A stretch of DNA of 64,000 nt, taken from NCBI GenBank assembly GCA_022766945.1, contig JALEOU010000066.1, positions 1 to 64,000 on the forward strand, given 5' to 3'. Source of the stretch: Fusicatenibacter sp. GTDB taxonomy: Bacteria; Bacillota; Clostridia; Lachnospirales; Lachnospiraceae. Of this stretch, positions 35,380 through 44,329 are shown piece after piece. The position numbers and the translations under genes were made by a program. The notes beneath the pieces are model-generated. The model worked only from the letters and a program-made list of their open reading frames with translations, had not been told where the DNA came from and searched no databases. The first letter of the stretch is position 1, and each line of letters begins with the position of its first letter.

Positions 35380-37194
35380 TTATTTATCGTCCAGTTTCAA
35401 TACACTCATAAATGCTTTCTGCGGAATCTCTACATTTCCGATCTGCCGCATCCGCTTTTTACCTTCCTTCTGTTTCTCCAGAAGTTTCTTTTTACGCGAG
35501 ATATCACCGCCGTAACATTTTGCCAGCACGTCTTTTCGAAGTGCCCGGACAGTTTCTCTGGCTATAATCTTGGAACCGATCGCCGCCTGAATCGGAATTT
35601 CAAACAGCTGTCTCGGGATCTCTTCTTTTAGCTTTTCACACATCCGTCTTCCGCGGTCATAAGCGGATCCTTCAAAAACAATAAAGGACAAAGCATCCAC
35701 TTCTTCTTTGTTGACCAGAATATCCAGCTTTACCAGTTCACTTCGCTCATAGCCCAGAAGTTCATAATCAAAGGAAGCATAACCTCTGGACCTGGATTTC
35801 AGTGCATCAAAAAAGTCATAAATAATCTCATTGAGCGGCAGATGATAGTGCAGCATCGCACGGGTTGTTTCCATATACTCCATACCCTGATACTGGCCTC
35901 TTCTCTGTTGGCACAATTCCATAATCGGTCCGATGAAATCGGTAGTCACCATAATCTCTGCTTTCACTACCGGCTCTTCCATATAGTCAATCTCCGAGGG
36001 ATCGGGAAGATTGGTGGGGTTCGTCAGGTCGATCACGGTTCCGTCCGTCTTATGGACTTTATAAATGACACTGGGCGCGGTTGTCACAAGATCCAGATTG
36101 TATTCCCGCTCCAGACGCTCCTGAATAATCTCCAGGTGAAGCAGTCCGAGAAATCCGCAGCGGAAACCAAATCCAAGAGCTGCTGAAGTTTCCGGCTCGT
36201 AAAACAGCGAAGCGTCATTGAGCTGCAGTTTCTCCAGTGCATCTCTTAGGTCCTGATACTGCGCACCATCCGCCGGATACATACCGCAGTAAACCATCGG
36301 ATTCACTTTTTTATAGCCCGGCAGTGCTTCCCTGCAGGGGCGATCGTCATCGGTAATGGTGTCACCCACACGCGTGTCACGGACATTCTTTATGCTGGCT
36401 GTAATATATCCTACCATTCCGGCAGTCAGTTCCTCGCAGGGAATCAGCTGTCCGGCTCCAAAATAACCAACCTCCACGACTTCTTCCACAGCTCCGGTTG
36501 CCATCATTCGGATTCGCGTTCCCTTGCGCACCGTTCCCTCCATGAGACGGCAGGATACAATCACCCCACGATACGCATCATAAACCGAATCAAAGATCAG
36601 TGCTTTGAGCGGAGCATCCGCGTTTCCCTTCGGAGCAGGAATTTTGTGCACGATCTGTTCAAGCACTTCCTCCACATTCAATCCGGTTTTCGCAGAAATC
36701 TGCGGGGCCCCCTGCGCCTCGATTCCAATAACATCCTCAATCTCGGCGATGACCCTGGAAGGATCAGCGCTTGGCAGGTCAATCTTATTGATCACAGGGA
36801 ATACATCCAGATCGTGATCCAGCGCCAGATATACATTTGCCAGTGTCTGTGCCTCGATTCCCTGGGAAGCATCCACCACCAGCAGTGCGCCTTCGCAGGC
36901 TGCAAGGCTTCGGGATACTTCATAATTAAAGTCCACATGGCCAGGGGTATCAATCAGATTGAAAATATACTCCTCGCCGTCATTTGCTTTATAGATGGTT
37001 CGGACTGCCTGGGCTTTAATGGTAATGCCCCTTTCCCGCTCCAGATCCATGTTGTCCAGCACCTGATCCTGCATCTCCCGCTCTGTGAGCAGACCGGTCT
37101 TCTGAATAATACGGTCTGCCAGCGTGGATTTCCCGTGATCAATGTGGGCAATGATACAAAAATTACGAATTTTGCTCTGATCAATCGCTGCCAA
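35380..37194 (-). CDS. lepA: Elongation factor 4
   Basis: The 604-residue translational GTPase back-translocates or remodels ribosomes. It shows G1 [13 protein letters not shown], the switch region [11 protein letters not shown]3 DTPGHVDF and the family-specific C-terminal domain ending [12 protein letters not shown]. The start codon is TTG at 37194, with AGGAGG 7 bases upstream and no better ATG nearby. The upstream gap of 124 bases has a weak candidate promoter (37263-37291). It follows spoIIP, as in many clostridia. Confidence 0.97.
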   Translation of the reverse strand: MAAIDQSKIRNFCIIAHIDHGKSTLADRIIQKTGLLTEREMQDQVLDNMDLERERGITIKAQAVRTIYKANDGEEYIFNLIDTPGHVDFNYEVSRSLAACEGALLVVDASQGIEAQTLANVYLALDHDLDVFPVINKIDLPSADPSRVIAEIEDVIGIEAQGAPQISAKTGLNVEEVLEQIVHKIPAPKGNADAPLKALIFDSVYDAYRGVIVSCRLMEGTVRKGTRIRMMATGAVEEVVEVGYFGAGQLIPCEELTAGMVGYITASIKNVRDTRVGDTITDDDRPCREALPGYKKVNPMVYCGMYPADGAQYQDLRDALEKLQLNDASLFYEPETSAALGFGFRCGFLGLLHLEIIQERLEREYNLDLVTTAPSVIYKVHKTDGTVIDLTNPTNLPDPSEIDYMEEPVVKAEIMVTTDFIGPIMELCQQRRGQYQGMEYMETTRAMLHYHLPLNEIIYDFFDALKSRSRGYASFDYELLGYERSELVKLDILVNKEEVDALSFIVFEGSAYDRGRRMCEKLKEEIPRQLFEIPIQAAIGSKIIARETVRALRKDVLAKCYGGDISRKKKLLEKQKEGKKRMRQIGNVEIPQKAFMSVLKLDDK

Positions 37195-37262
37195 TTCTCT
37201 TCCTCCTGGTACTTATGTTTGCTTATGTAATCCTCTCTGTGTCATATCGCTATTCATTCTGT

Positions 37263-37291
37263 ATGATACGAAATCCACGAAAAAAAAGCAA
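37263..37291 (-). promoter_or_regulatory. Weak candidate promoter of lepA
   Basis: TTGCTT and TATCAT are spaced by 17 bases on the minus strand. Matches are partial, so this is tentative. Confidence 0.35.
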
Positions 37292-37318
37292 GCCCATTTT
37301 TCACGGACCCAATCGCAG

Positions 37319-38599
37319 CTACCATTCCCTCCCCTGCAGTACTTTATTGAGAAGATCGGCAAATGGTTCCATCGCATTTTTTGCCTCCTCTACTGTATTT
37401 GTCTGTGCTCCCACCTCAAGAAGAAGTGATCTTGGTTTCAGATGCAGATTGTATCGGTATCCCTTCAGATAAATACAGCGCGTAAAATCGGGATAATACT
37501 GTTTTGCCAGGTATTCCAGCTGAAAGGAAAAAGCCAGATTGTCCTCAATATAGGGATTGGGCAGGGAATCAATGTCCCCGTTCTTATTGGTCCTGCACAG
37601 ACCGTTAAAAAACATAATTTTCGCGGTCTGCTTTCCGTTAATTTCTGTGACCAGATGCTTATTTTCATCTACACCATCCCGGTGCAGATCAATCACAACC
37701 TCTACGGAAGGATTCTCCTCCAGTATGCCGGAAATCACCGGTTCTGCATAATTATAAGCTTTGCTTCGCTCCAGATAGCCGTCAACCATATCAAAGGTAT
37801 CCTTCACATGAATGACCTGATACCCATACTGCTCTGTGAGAATCTGTTCCAGATAATCGCCGACGCCAATCACGGTTGTTGACTCATCTCCTTCTATGGA
37901 ATCGGCATATTCTTCCTGCGAATGGGTATGGTAAATCAGAATCTGCGGCTGATCTTCCTGCTTTTCCAGCGTCATATCCCTTCCAAGAAGCGAATCGGCA
38001 TTGATCTGGGAGGGCAGGGCGCTGGTATTTTGATCTACTACAAAAAACTGATTCAGCAGCTGATGATAGTCCTGAAGCTGTTCCACGGAAATCTCTTCTT
38101 TTTTTATCACAGCTACAGCCGGTTCAGTCTGAGCAGTTTCCGAACCCTGCCCTGCATCGTCGTCTTCTTTCTCTGTCTCAGAAATGTCATCTCGGTTCTC
38201 CTCTTTTTCCGCCTGCAGCTGATTCTCCCGTTTGGTCTCTTCCTGCAAAACCTGTTCATTTTCTTTTATAATGGCTGCACTTGTTTCCTCATCTTCTTCC
38301 AGACGTTCTGCCTGTTCTTTCTCTTCATCCAGGGCCAGAGTAGGTATTTGTTCCTTTACTGCAAGAAACAGTTCGTCAAGCCATCCTCCGGCTGTCTCCT
38401 CCTGGTCAAATCCAAGATACGGCGTAAGGACCGTAAATGCCATTTTTCCCGCCTGCTCATATGCCTTTCCAAGGATCGCCTTTCCACCCGAAAAATGATC
38501 CCGACGAATGATCTGTATACTCCTGCCGATCAGAAGACTCCCTGACGCCAGAGCGCAGACGGTCAGAAAAAATCGCACTTTTCTTTCTCTTCTCCCCAT
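37319..38599 (-). CDS. spoIIP: Stage II sporulation protein P
   Basis: The 426-residue protein has an N-terminal membrane anchor (LTVCALASGSLLIGRSIQI) and a strongly acidic, E/Q-rich linker at about residues 95-160. The C-terminal amidase/endopeptidase domain has ILIYHTHSQEEYAD, VVIDLHRDGVDENKH and LLLEVGAQTNTVEEA. With SpoIID and SpoIIM it dissolves septal peptidoglycan during engulfment. It is 23 bases after gpr, as in other spore formers. It implies that the organism can sporulate, though the whole gene set is not visible. The ribosome site (GGTGAT) is weak. Confidence 0.95.
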   Translation of the reverse strand: MGRRERKVRFFLTVCALASGSLLIGRSIQIIRRDHFSGGKAILGKAYEQAGKMAFTVLTPYLGFDQEETAGGWLDELFLAVKEQIPTLALDEEKEQAERLEEDEETSAAIIKENEQVLQEETKRENQLQAEKEENRDDISETEKEDDDAGQGSETAQTEPAVAVIKKEEISVEQLQDYHQLLNQFFVVDQNTSALPSQINADSLLGRDMTLEKQEDQPQILIYHTHSQEEYADSIEGDESTTVIGVGDYLEQILTEQYGYQVIHVKDTFDMVDGYLERSKAYNYAEPVISGILEENPSVEVVIDLHRDGVDENKHLVTEINGKQTAKIMFFNGLCRTNKNGDIDSLPNPYIEDNLAFSFQLEYLAKQYYPDFTRCIYLKGYRYNLHLKPRSLLLEVGAQTNTVEEAKNAMEPFADLLNKVLQGREW

Positions 38600-38622
38600 A
38601 TCATCACCGCTATCATGATATG

Positions 38623-39534
38623 TCAGCCGTTATACAAAAATGCCTGATTCAGTCCGTCGGAAATCGTAGTGCTCAGCCTTTTGACGGTCTCATCAATTTC
38701 TTTTGTTGTCACATACATACTCTGCAGGGACGGACTGATCAGTTCCTGCAGAAATTCATCCATCTCCGATTCTTCCAGAGATTCCAGAAGCTCCGCCACG
38801 GCATCATGAATAATCGTACCTGCATCCACAACGGTCGGAACACCAATCCCGATCACCGGCACATGCAAAGTTTCCTGATTCAGTGCGTTTCTGTAATTTC
38901 CCACACCAGACCCCGGACTGATTCCGGTGTCAGTCAGCTGGATGGTACAGTTCAGCCGCCGGATGCTTCTGGCAGCAAGTGCATCAATGACCACCACTGC
39001 ATCCGGATTTGTTTCCCTTACAACCCCCCGCACAATCTCCATTGTCTCCATACCGGTTTTCGCAGTCACTCCCGGAACCAGCGCACTGATCTTTCTCGCA
39101 CGTTCTTCTCCCAAAGCCGCTGCCCCGTATTCCGTTATAATATGCCGGGTAACCTGCAGATGTTCCACCACCTGCGGACCTAGGGCATCCGCTGTAATCT
39201 CCCGGTTTCCCAGTCCGATCACCAGCACTGCGCTCTCCTCCTTGTCCGGCAGCAGAGCACGCAAATGGCTTGCCAGCTCACCGGAAATCTCTCTGTGATA
39301 CTCCTCATCAGGAGCAGTCAGATTCGGAGCTTCGATTGTCACATAAGTTCCTATGGGCTTTTCCATCATTTTCGCCCCATGCTCCGTCTGGATCTGCACA
39401 TAGGTGGTATGCACATCCTTCTCCCGGTTATAGTCTTTTCTGATCACCACTCCGGAAAGCTCCACATCATCCTTTTCGTATTTTTCTCCATTTTCCATCG
39501 CCAGATCTGTACGGATTTTGTATTTACCGATCAT
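38623..39534 (-). CDS. gpr: Germination protease GPR
   Basis: The 303-residue protease starts degradation of small acid-soluble spore proteins. It has the propeptide region (KIRTDLAMENGEKYEKDD), the conserved VIGLGNREITADALGP and the C-terminal VPTVVDAGTIIHDAV. The frame is open to 39552, but the ATG at 39534 is served by AGGAGGG and is preferred. It is the first gene of gpr-spoIIP and divergent from rpsT, the usual arrangement. I found no convincing forespore sigma promoter by eye. Confidence 0.96.
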   Translation of the reverse strand: MIGKYKIRTDLAMENGEKYEKDDVELSGVVIRKDYNREKDVHTTYVQIQTEHGAKMMEKPIGTYVTIEAPNLTAPDEEYHREISGELASHLRALLPDKEESAVLVIGLGNREITADALGPQVVEHLQVTRHIITEYGAAALGEERARKISALVPGVTAKTGMETMEIVRGVVRETNPDAVVVIDALAARSIRRLNCTIQLTDTGISPGSGVGNYRNALNQETLHVPVIGIGVPTVVDAGTIIHDAVAELLESLEESEMDEFLQELISPSLQSMYVTTKEIDETVKRLSTTISDGLNQAFLYNG

Positions 39535-39643
39535 AATACCCTCCTGCATCATTCATTCTGATTGTTATTTTCTTCGGATTTCTCTTTAATATGTATGAGC
39601 CAAGGGACAAATGGAGAAAAACGCCATTTTTTTTATTTTCTTA

Positions 39644-39672
39644 TTGACAAACGGAAGGAAATATCATAGAAT
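39644..39672 (+). promoter_or_regulatory. Promoter of rpsT
   Basis: A perfect TTGACA (39644-39649) and TAGAAT (39667-39672) are separated by 17 bases. Confidence 0.75.
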
Positions 39673-39689
39673 GATAAAGCATGTTTTAG

Positions 39690-39713
39690 GCGGAACGTCC
39701 GTGTCTGTTCCGC
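39690..39713 (+). promoter_or_regulatory. Hairpin in the rpsT leader
   Basis: GCGGAAC pairs with GTTCCGC around a 10-base loop, between the promoter and the start codon. It may take part in autoregulation by S20, which is known in other bacteria; the link here is inferred. Confidence 0.45.
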
Positions 39714-39760
39714 TGATACAAAAATCATTTATTTTAATAGAAAGTTTGGAGGTGTACAGT

Positions 39761-40024
39761 TTGGCTAACATTAAATCTGCAAAGAAAAGAATCCTGGTAA
39801 ATCAGACGAAGGCTGACCGCAACAAAGCAATCCGTTCCGCAGTCAAGACTTCCATGAAGAAAGTAGATGCTGCTGTAGCTGCAAAAGATAAAGAGGCTGC
39901 TGCTGCTGCATTAACAAATGCGATCTCTACCATCGACAAGGCTGCTTCAAAAGGCGTTTATCACAAAAATAACGCTGCCAGAAAAGTGTCTCGTCTGAGC
40001 AAAGCTGTAAACTCAATCGCATAA
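39761..40024 (+). CDS. rpsT: 30S ribosomal protein S20
   Basis: The 87-residue protein is lysine- and alanine-rich and has the family opening ANIKSAKKRILVNQTKA and the end KAVNSIA. It binds 16S rRNA early in 30S assembly. The start is TTG at 39761, supported by GGAGGTG six bases upstream; an in-frame GTG at 39752 overlaps the ribosome site and is unlikely. A terminator shared with the next gene follows at 40045. Confidence 0.95.
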   Translation: MANIKSAKKRILVNQTKADRNKAIRSAVKTSMKKVDAAVAAKDKEAAAAALTNAISTIDKAASKGVYHKNNAARKVSRLSKAVNSIA

Positions 40025-40044
40025 TATAGATATAAAAAAAGAAC

Positions 40045-40083
40045 ATCCTCCGACCATCCCGTCATGTGGTCGGAGGATTTTTT
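40045..40083. terminator. Bidirectional terminator between rpsT and the araC-type gene
   Basis: The 12-base-pair stem ATCCTCCGACCA with TGGTCGGAGGAT is followed by six T on the plus strand. An A run (40034-40040) provides T on the minus strand. Confidence 0.88.
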
Positions 40084-40945
40084 ATGTACCTCCGTATTTT
40101 CTGTATTCACCCGGACTCATTTTTACCATTCTCTTAAATAGCTGACGATAAAACTTCGTATCCCCATATCCGACCCGTTCCGCGATTTCTCCTACATCCA
40201 GATTCGTCCCCGAAAGCAGCTCACAGCTCTTCTCGATGCGAACTCTCTGCAGATATTCCCGAAATGTCATTCCCGTCTCTTCATGAAATCTCCGGCTGAT
40301 GTAAGGAACACTGTAATGTTCCCGGTCACAGAATTCCCTCAGACACGCTTCCTTGCTGTAGTGTTCCTTCACATAATGAATCACATTGATGATCACATCG
40401 CTCTTGGTTCGCTCCGCGATGCCTTTTCTCACACTTCTGAGCGTCAAGATCAGGATTTCCGTCAGCCGGCTGCGGAAAACTTCCCGATATCCGGCTCTTT
40501 TCTCCTGATATTCTCTTTCCATTCCCTGCAAAAGCCACAAAACTCTGCCGTCCTCATCATGAAAAATTCTGTTTGCAGGTGTCTCTCCCACGATTCTTGT
40601 ATCATATCGGATCAGACATACCTGCAGCAGCTGCTCCACCGTGCGGCACCCTTGAAGCGTATCATCAATCACCTCCGGCAGAAACAGGCAATTAATCAGC
40701 GTAAAATTCTGACTTTGGGAATAACTGTGAACGCTTCCGTAATCCATGATAAAGTAATCCCCGGGAAACAACACCATCTGTTCTTCATTCAGCGTATGAA
40801 CCGCGGTACCTCCGGTAATGTATACCAGTTCAAAAAACTGATGGTCATGGCTTCCTATGTCCTCCTGCCGATAAGGAAGCATTACCAGCTTCTCATCGGT
40901 TGTATTTTCTACCTGTTCCAGATCCAGTGTGTATTTCTCGATCAT
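40082..40945 (-). CDS. AraC-family transcription regulator next to a rhamnosidase
   Basis: The 287-residue protein has an N-terminal cupin sensor (HDHQFFELVYITGGTAVH, VLFPGDYFIMDYGSVHSY). The C-terminal pair of helix-turn-helix motifs includes CLREFCDREHYSVPYISRRF and VGYGDTKFYRQLFKRMVKMS. A TTG at 40975 could extend it by ten residues; the ATG at 40945 follows GGGGGTG at 11 bases and fits better. It is divergent from the alpha-L-rhamnosidase gene and shares the 99 bases between them, so control of that gene by a rhamnose-containing ligand is the natural guess. The ligand is not known. Confidence 0.88.
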   Translation of the reverse strand: MIEKYTLDLEQVENTTDEKLVMLPYRQEDIGSHDHQFFELVYITGGTAVHTLNEEQMVLFPGDYFIMDYGSVHSYSQSQNFTLINCLFLPEVIDDTLQGCRTVEQLLQVCLIRYDTRIVGETPANRIFHDEDGRVLWLLQGMEREYQEKRAGYREVFRSRLTEILILTLRSVRKGIAERTKSDVIINVIHYVKEHYSKEACLREFCDREHYSVPYISRRFHEETGMTFREYLQRVRIEKSCELLSGTNLDVGEIAERVGYGDTKFYRQLFKRMVKMSPGEYRKYGGT

Positions 40946-41044
40946 AAAGTTAAATTCACCCCCATATTCAGCCAAATTCGGTGGTTTTCTTACAGCGTAC
41001 GATCTGCTATGCTAAATGTCAAGAAAAAAATGGAGGTATTGATT

Positions 41045-43216
41045 ATGGAATGGAATGCATCCTGGATACGACCGGCAGAAGATTTGGGGGATGTCTGCCC
41101 GGTTTTTTTTAAATCTTTTGCGCTGTGCAAACCCCTTGCAAAAGCGACTCTTCACATTACCGCACTTGGTGTGTACGAGGCTTCCCTGAACGGGAACAGA
41201 ATCGGAGAATTTATCCTTGCTCCCGGCTGGACATCCTATAAAAAACGACTGCAGTATCAGGAATATGATGTCACCGGACTTCTTTCAGATCAGAATACGC
41301 TTTCCGTGGTTGTGGGAAAAGGCTGGTACCGCGGACGTATTCCCGGCTGGACCGGCTCCAAAGTTCAGCAGCAGCTTTCGCAGGCACCCGCAGGACTGTT
41401 GGCCGAACTGACTCTTTCTTATACGGACGGCACCACAGAACAGCTCGTTACGGATAACTCCTGGCTGACTGATGAAAGTCCGGTTCGTTTTTCCGAAATT
41501 TACGATGGTGAGACTTATGATGCGACCATCCTTCCGGGAAAAGGTACTCCGGCTGTCGTTTTTAACGGACCGTATCACACGCTGATTCCCCAGCAGGGCG
41601 AAGAAGTCCGTGAGCAGGAGCGTCTGTGCCCCGCACGCATTTTCCACACACCAAAGGGAGAACTGGTCGTGGATTTCGGGCAGGAAGTCACCGGCTATGT
41701 TGAAATCACAGTAAATGCTCATACCCAAGAAGAAGTCTCTCTTTCCCATGCGGAAGTTCTGGATAAAGAGGGCAACTTCTATACAGAAAATTACCGCAGC
41801 GCCAAAGCAGCTTACCGCTACATCTGCCGCGATGGTCTTCAGAGTTATAAACCTCATCTGACCTTCTTCGGCTTCCGCTATATCCGGATAAATGCTTTTC
41901 CCGGCGGTATCGAAAACGCAAAACCAGAGAATTTTACTGCTGTTGCGGTTTATTCCAATATGCACCGGACCGGCAGAATCTCCTGCTCCGATCCGTTGTT
42001 GAACCGTCTCTTCGACAACATCCTCTGGGGACAAAAAGGTAATTTTCTGGATGTCCCCACCGATTGTCCGCAAAGAGATGAGCGCCTGGGATGGACCGGA
42101 GATGCTCAGGTTTTCTGCCGCACCGCATGTTTCCAGTACGATACAGAGCGTTTCTTTACCAAATGGCTTGCCGACCTTGCGGCCGATCAGACGCCCGATG
42201 GCAGGGTAGGTCATGTGATCCCGGATGTTCTGGAAGCACCCAATGGCAGTGCTGCCTGGGGTGATGCTGCTGTCATCTGTCCCTGGGAAGTCTATCTTGC
42301 CTACGGCAATCCGCAGATTTTGAAAAACCAGTTTACCAGCATGAAAGGCTGGGTAGATTACATTACAGCTTCTACCACAACGCCAAATCTCTGGACCGGC
42401 GGAGAACACTACGGTGACTGGCTCGGTCTAGATGCACCATCCGGAAGTTACAAGGGTTCCTCACGCGAAGATTTCATCGCATCGGCCTTTTATGCTCATT
42501 CCACAGAGCTGGTAATCAAAGCCGGAAAAGTTCTCGGTGAAGATGTCGCGGCATATGAATCACTCTATCAGAATATTCTCTCGGCTTTCCGGGAAACTTA
42601 CCCGAAGTACACCACCCAGACCGAATGCGTGCTCGCTGCCCATTTCCGCCTTGCTCCCAACCCGCAGGCCGCTGCTGATCAGCTTGCAGCACGCGTAGAA
42701 CAGTGTGGTGTCCGGCTTGAAACCGGTTTTGTCGGAACTCCTTATCTGCTTCATGTGCTGAGCAATTACGGACATACCGATCTTGCCTACTCTCTGCTGC
42801 TCAGAAAAGAATACCCCTCCTGGCTGTATCCGGTTACCAAAGGTGCTACAACCATCTGGGAACACTGGGATGGCATCATGGAAAACGGTGATTTCTGGAG
42901 CAGCGATATGAACTCCTTCAATCACTATGCCTATGGTTCCGTAGCCGACTGGGTCTTTGGTGAGGCAGCCGGTATTCATACCGTAGAAGACTTCCCCGGC
43001 TATGAAAAAATCCGGATCGCACCAAAACCGGACTCCCGTCTGGATTTTCTGAACGTTGAGCTGGAAACCCGCCGCGGAATGCTGCGCTCCTGCTGGAAAA
43101 AAGAAAACGGCTTCTGGAAATATGAAATTGAAACGCCATCCCCTGCTGTCATTGTCATCGATGGCCAGGAACAGGCTGTAGAAAAAGGTTCTTATCTGTT
43201 TTTCAGTCAAATCTGA
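41045..43216 (+). CDS. Alpha-L-rhamnosidase, GH78 family
   Basis: The product has 723 residues. An N-terminal jelly-roll region (about 1-120, with YEASLNGNRIGEF, typical of these enzymes) leads to the (alpha/alpha)6 catalytic domain with DCPQRDERLGWTGDAQVF, which carries the general acid region. The late WEHWDGIMENGDFW and C-terminal beta domain complete the fold. No signal peptide is present, so it acts in the cytosol on imported rhamnosides. No transporter is adjacent. The start has GGAGG 8 bases upstream; an open frame further upstream lies in the shadow of the regulator gene. The enzyme fits plant glycan or flavonoid glycoside use. Confidence 0.9.
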   Translation: MEWNASWIRPAEDLGDVCPVFFKSFALCKPLAKATLHITALGVYEASLNGNRIGEFILAPGWTSYKKRLQYQEYDVTGLLSDQNTLSVVVGKGWYRGRIPGWTGSKVQQQLSQAPAGLLAELTLSYTDGTTEQLVTDNSWLTDESPVRFSEIYDGETYDATILPGKGTPAVVFNGPYHTLIPQQGEEVREQERLCPARIFHTPKGELVVDFGQEVTGYVEITVNAHTQEEVSLSHAEVLDKEGNFYTENYRSAKAAYRYICRDGLQSYKPHLTFFGFRYIRINAFPGGIENAKPENFTAVAVYSNMHRTGRISCSDPLLNRLFDNILWGQKGNFLDVPTDCPQRDERLGWTGDAQVFCRTACFQYDTERFFTKWLADLAADQTPDGRVGHVIPDVLEAPNGSAAWGDAAVICPWEVYLAYGNPQILKNQFTSMKGWVDYITASTTTPNLWTGGEHYGDWLGLDAPSGSYKGSSREDFIASAFYAHSTELVIKAGKVLGEDVAAYESLYQNILSAFRETYPKYTTQTECVLAAHFRLAPNPQAAADQLAARVEQCGVRLETGFVGTPYLLHVLSNYGHTDLAYSLLLRKEYPSWLYPVTKGATTIWEHWDGIMENGDFWSSDMNSFNHYAYGSVADWVFGEAAGIHTVEDFPGYEKIRIAPKPDSRLDFLNVELETRRGMLRSCWKKENGFWKYEIETPSPAVIVIDGQEQAVEKGSYLFFSQI

Positions 43217-43257
43217 CGGTCTTCTGCGCCAAAGCAGTAAAATTCTTGCTTTCAAAA

Positions 43258-43292
43258 AGCTCCCGGGAAGAATGGCATTCCCGGGAGCTTTT
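43258..43292. terminator. Bidirectional terminator between the rhamnosidase gene and holA
   Basis: A 12-base-pair stem AGCTCCCGGGAA with TTCCCGGGAGCT has an 8-base loop and flanking A and T runs on the two sides. Confidence 0.85.
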
Positions 43293-43300
43293 CCATTTAT

Positions 43301-44314
43301 TCAGTGATCTCTCTGCGCTGTTTTTTTTGCTGTACCCTCTTTGCTGTACCGGATGATCAGCAGTTCCACGCTTAAGATATCCTGTATCTTTCCTGTTTTT
43401 ACGTCCTCCTCCATCTGCACACAGTCGCAAACTGCCCTTTCCAGCTCTTCTTTTTCATACTTCCTGGACAATGGAATATAGTTTTTCACAACAAATGACT
43501 GCAGCCCCGTGCGCTTTGCAATCATCTGCTGATCGCATTGCTCTCCCAGAAGTTCTTTCACCTGAAGCAAAAGATTAAACTGCCGTGCCAGAAGGAACAG
43601 AATCCGCATCGGAGGTTCCTTCAGCGAGAGGAGATCATAATACAATTCCAGGGCTCTCTTCTGCTTCTTCTCAGTAACTGCACGAATCATATCAAAGATG
43701 CGGTTCGTAATCTGTGTCGTACAGACTGCTTCGATATCTGCAGCAGTAATGATTTCTTTTCCCATCGTATAGCTCTGAAGTTTTTCCAGCTCCATCGCGA
43801 TATTTCCCATATCGGTTCCTGTCTTTTCCAGAAAAAGTTCCATATCCGGACGCGTGATCTTTTTGCCTTCTTTTTTCAGCATACCAAGAACCCAAGTCAT
43901 CAGAGTCTTTTCATCCTGCGTCACAAACTCCACCGCACGGCCGCATTTCTGCAGCGCTTTGTACATACGGCTTCTCTTATCGACCTCTTCTTCCGCAAAC
44001 AGCAGCACGAGATAGTCCGGCAGATTTGCCAGATACTCTGCCATTTCATCAGCCTTATTTTTGAAAAAACCTGTATTCTCCAGAAGGATTACACGACGGT
44101 CAGCAAAAAACGGCATGGTCTCTGCCAGATCAATCACGGCTTTGCTATCCGTCCCCCTTCCCTCAAAACGGGAAAAATTCATCGTGTCATCTTCTGATAT
44201 CAGCGCATTTTTCAGGCGGTTTTTATACTGATTCTTCAAATACTCCTCCTCACCGTATAGGAGATAGGCTTTTTTGTAATTCTGATTTTTGATGTCTTCC
44301 AATATACTTTTCAT
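43301..44314 (-). CDS. holA: DNA polymerase III delta subunit
   Basis: The 337-residue clamp-loader subunit opens the sliding clamp. It begins ILEDIKNQNYKKAYLLYGEE, which holds the conserved YLLYGEE, and shows the family fold with RVILLENTGFF and LVLLFAEEEVDKRSRMYK. The C-terminal domain contains RILFLLARQFNLLLQVKEL. Sequence conservation in this family is low, but order and length fit. It starts 15 bases after comEC, its usual partner, and ends before a terminator. Confidence 0.9.
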   Translation of the reverse strand: MKSILEDIKNQNYKKAYLLYGEEEYLKNQYKNRLKNALISEDDTMNFSRFEGRGTDSKAVIDLAETMPFFADRRVILLENTGFFKNKADEMAEYLANLPDYLVLLFAEEEVDKRSRMYKALQKCGRAVEFVTQDEKTLMTWVLGMLKKEGKKITRPDMELFLEKTGTDMGNIAMELEKLQSYTMGKEIITAADIEAVCTTQITNRIFDMIRAVTEKKQKRALELYYDLLSLKEPPMRILFLLARQFNLLLQVKELLGEQCDQQMIAKRTGLQSFVVKNYIPLSRKYEKEELERAVCDCVQMEEDVKTGKIQDILSVELLIIRYSKEGTAKKTAQRDH

Positions 44315-44329
44315 ATCCGCTCCTGTTGT

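Noticed and set aside
39535..39643. A forespore sigma promoter before gpr
   Set aside because: CATACATA-like bases are present but no matching -35 at the right distance, so no call was made.
40283..41044. Possible N-terminal extension of the rhamnosidase into the regulator region
   Set aside because: The upstream frame is antisense to the AraC gene, and the ATG at 41045 has a good ribosome site and begins the family sequence.
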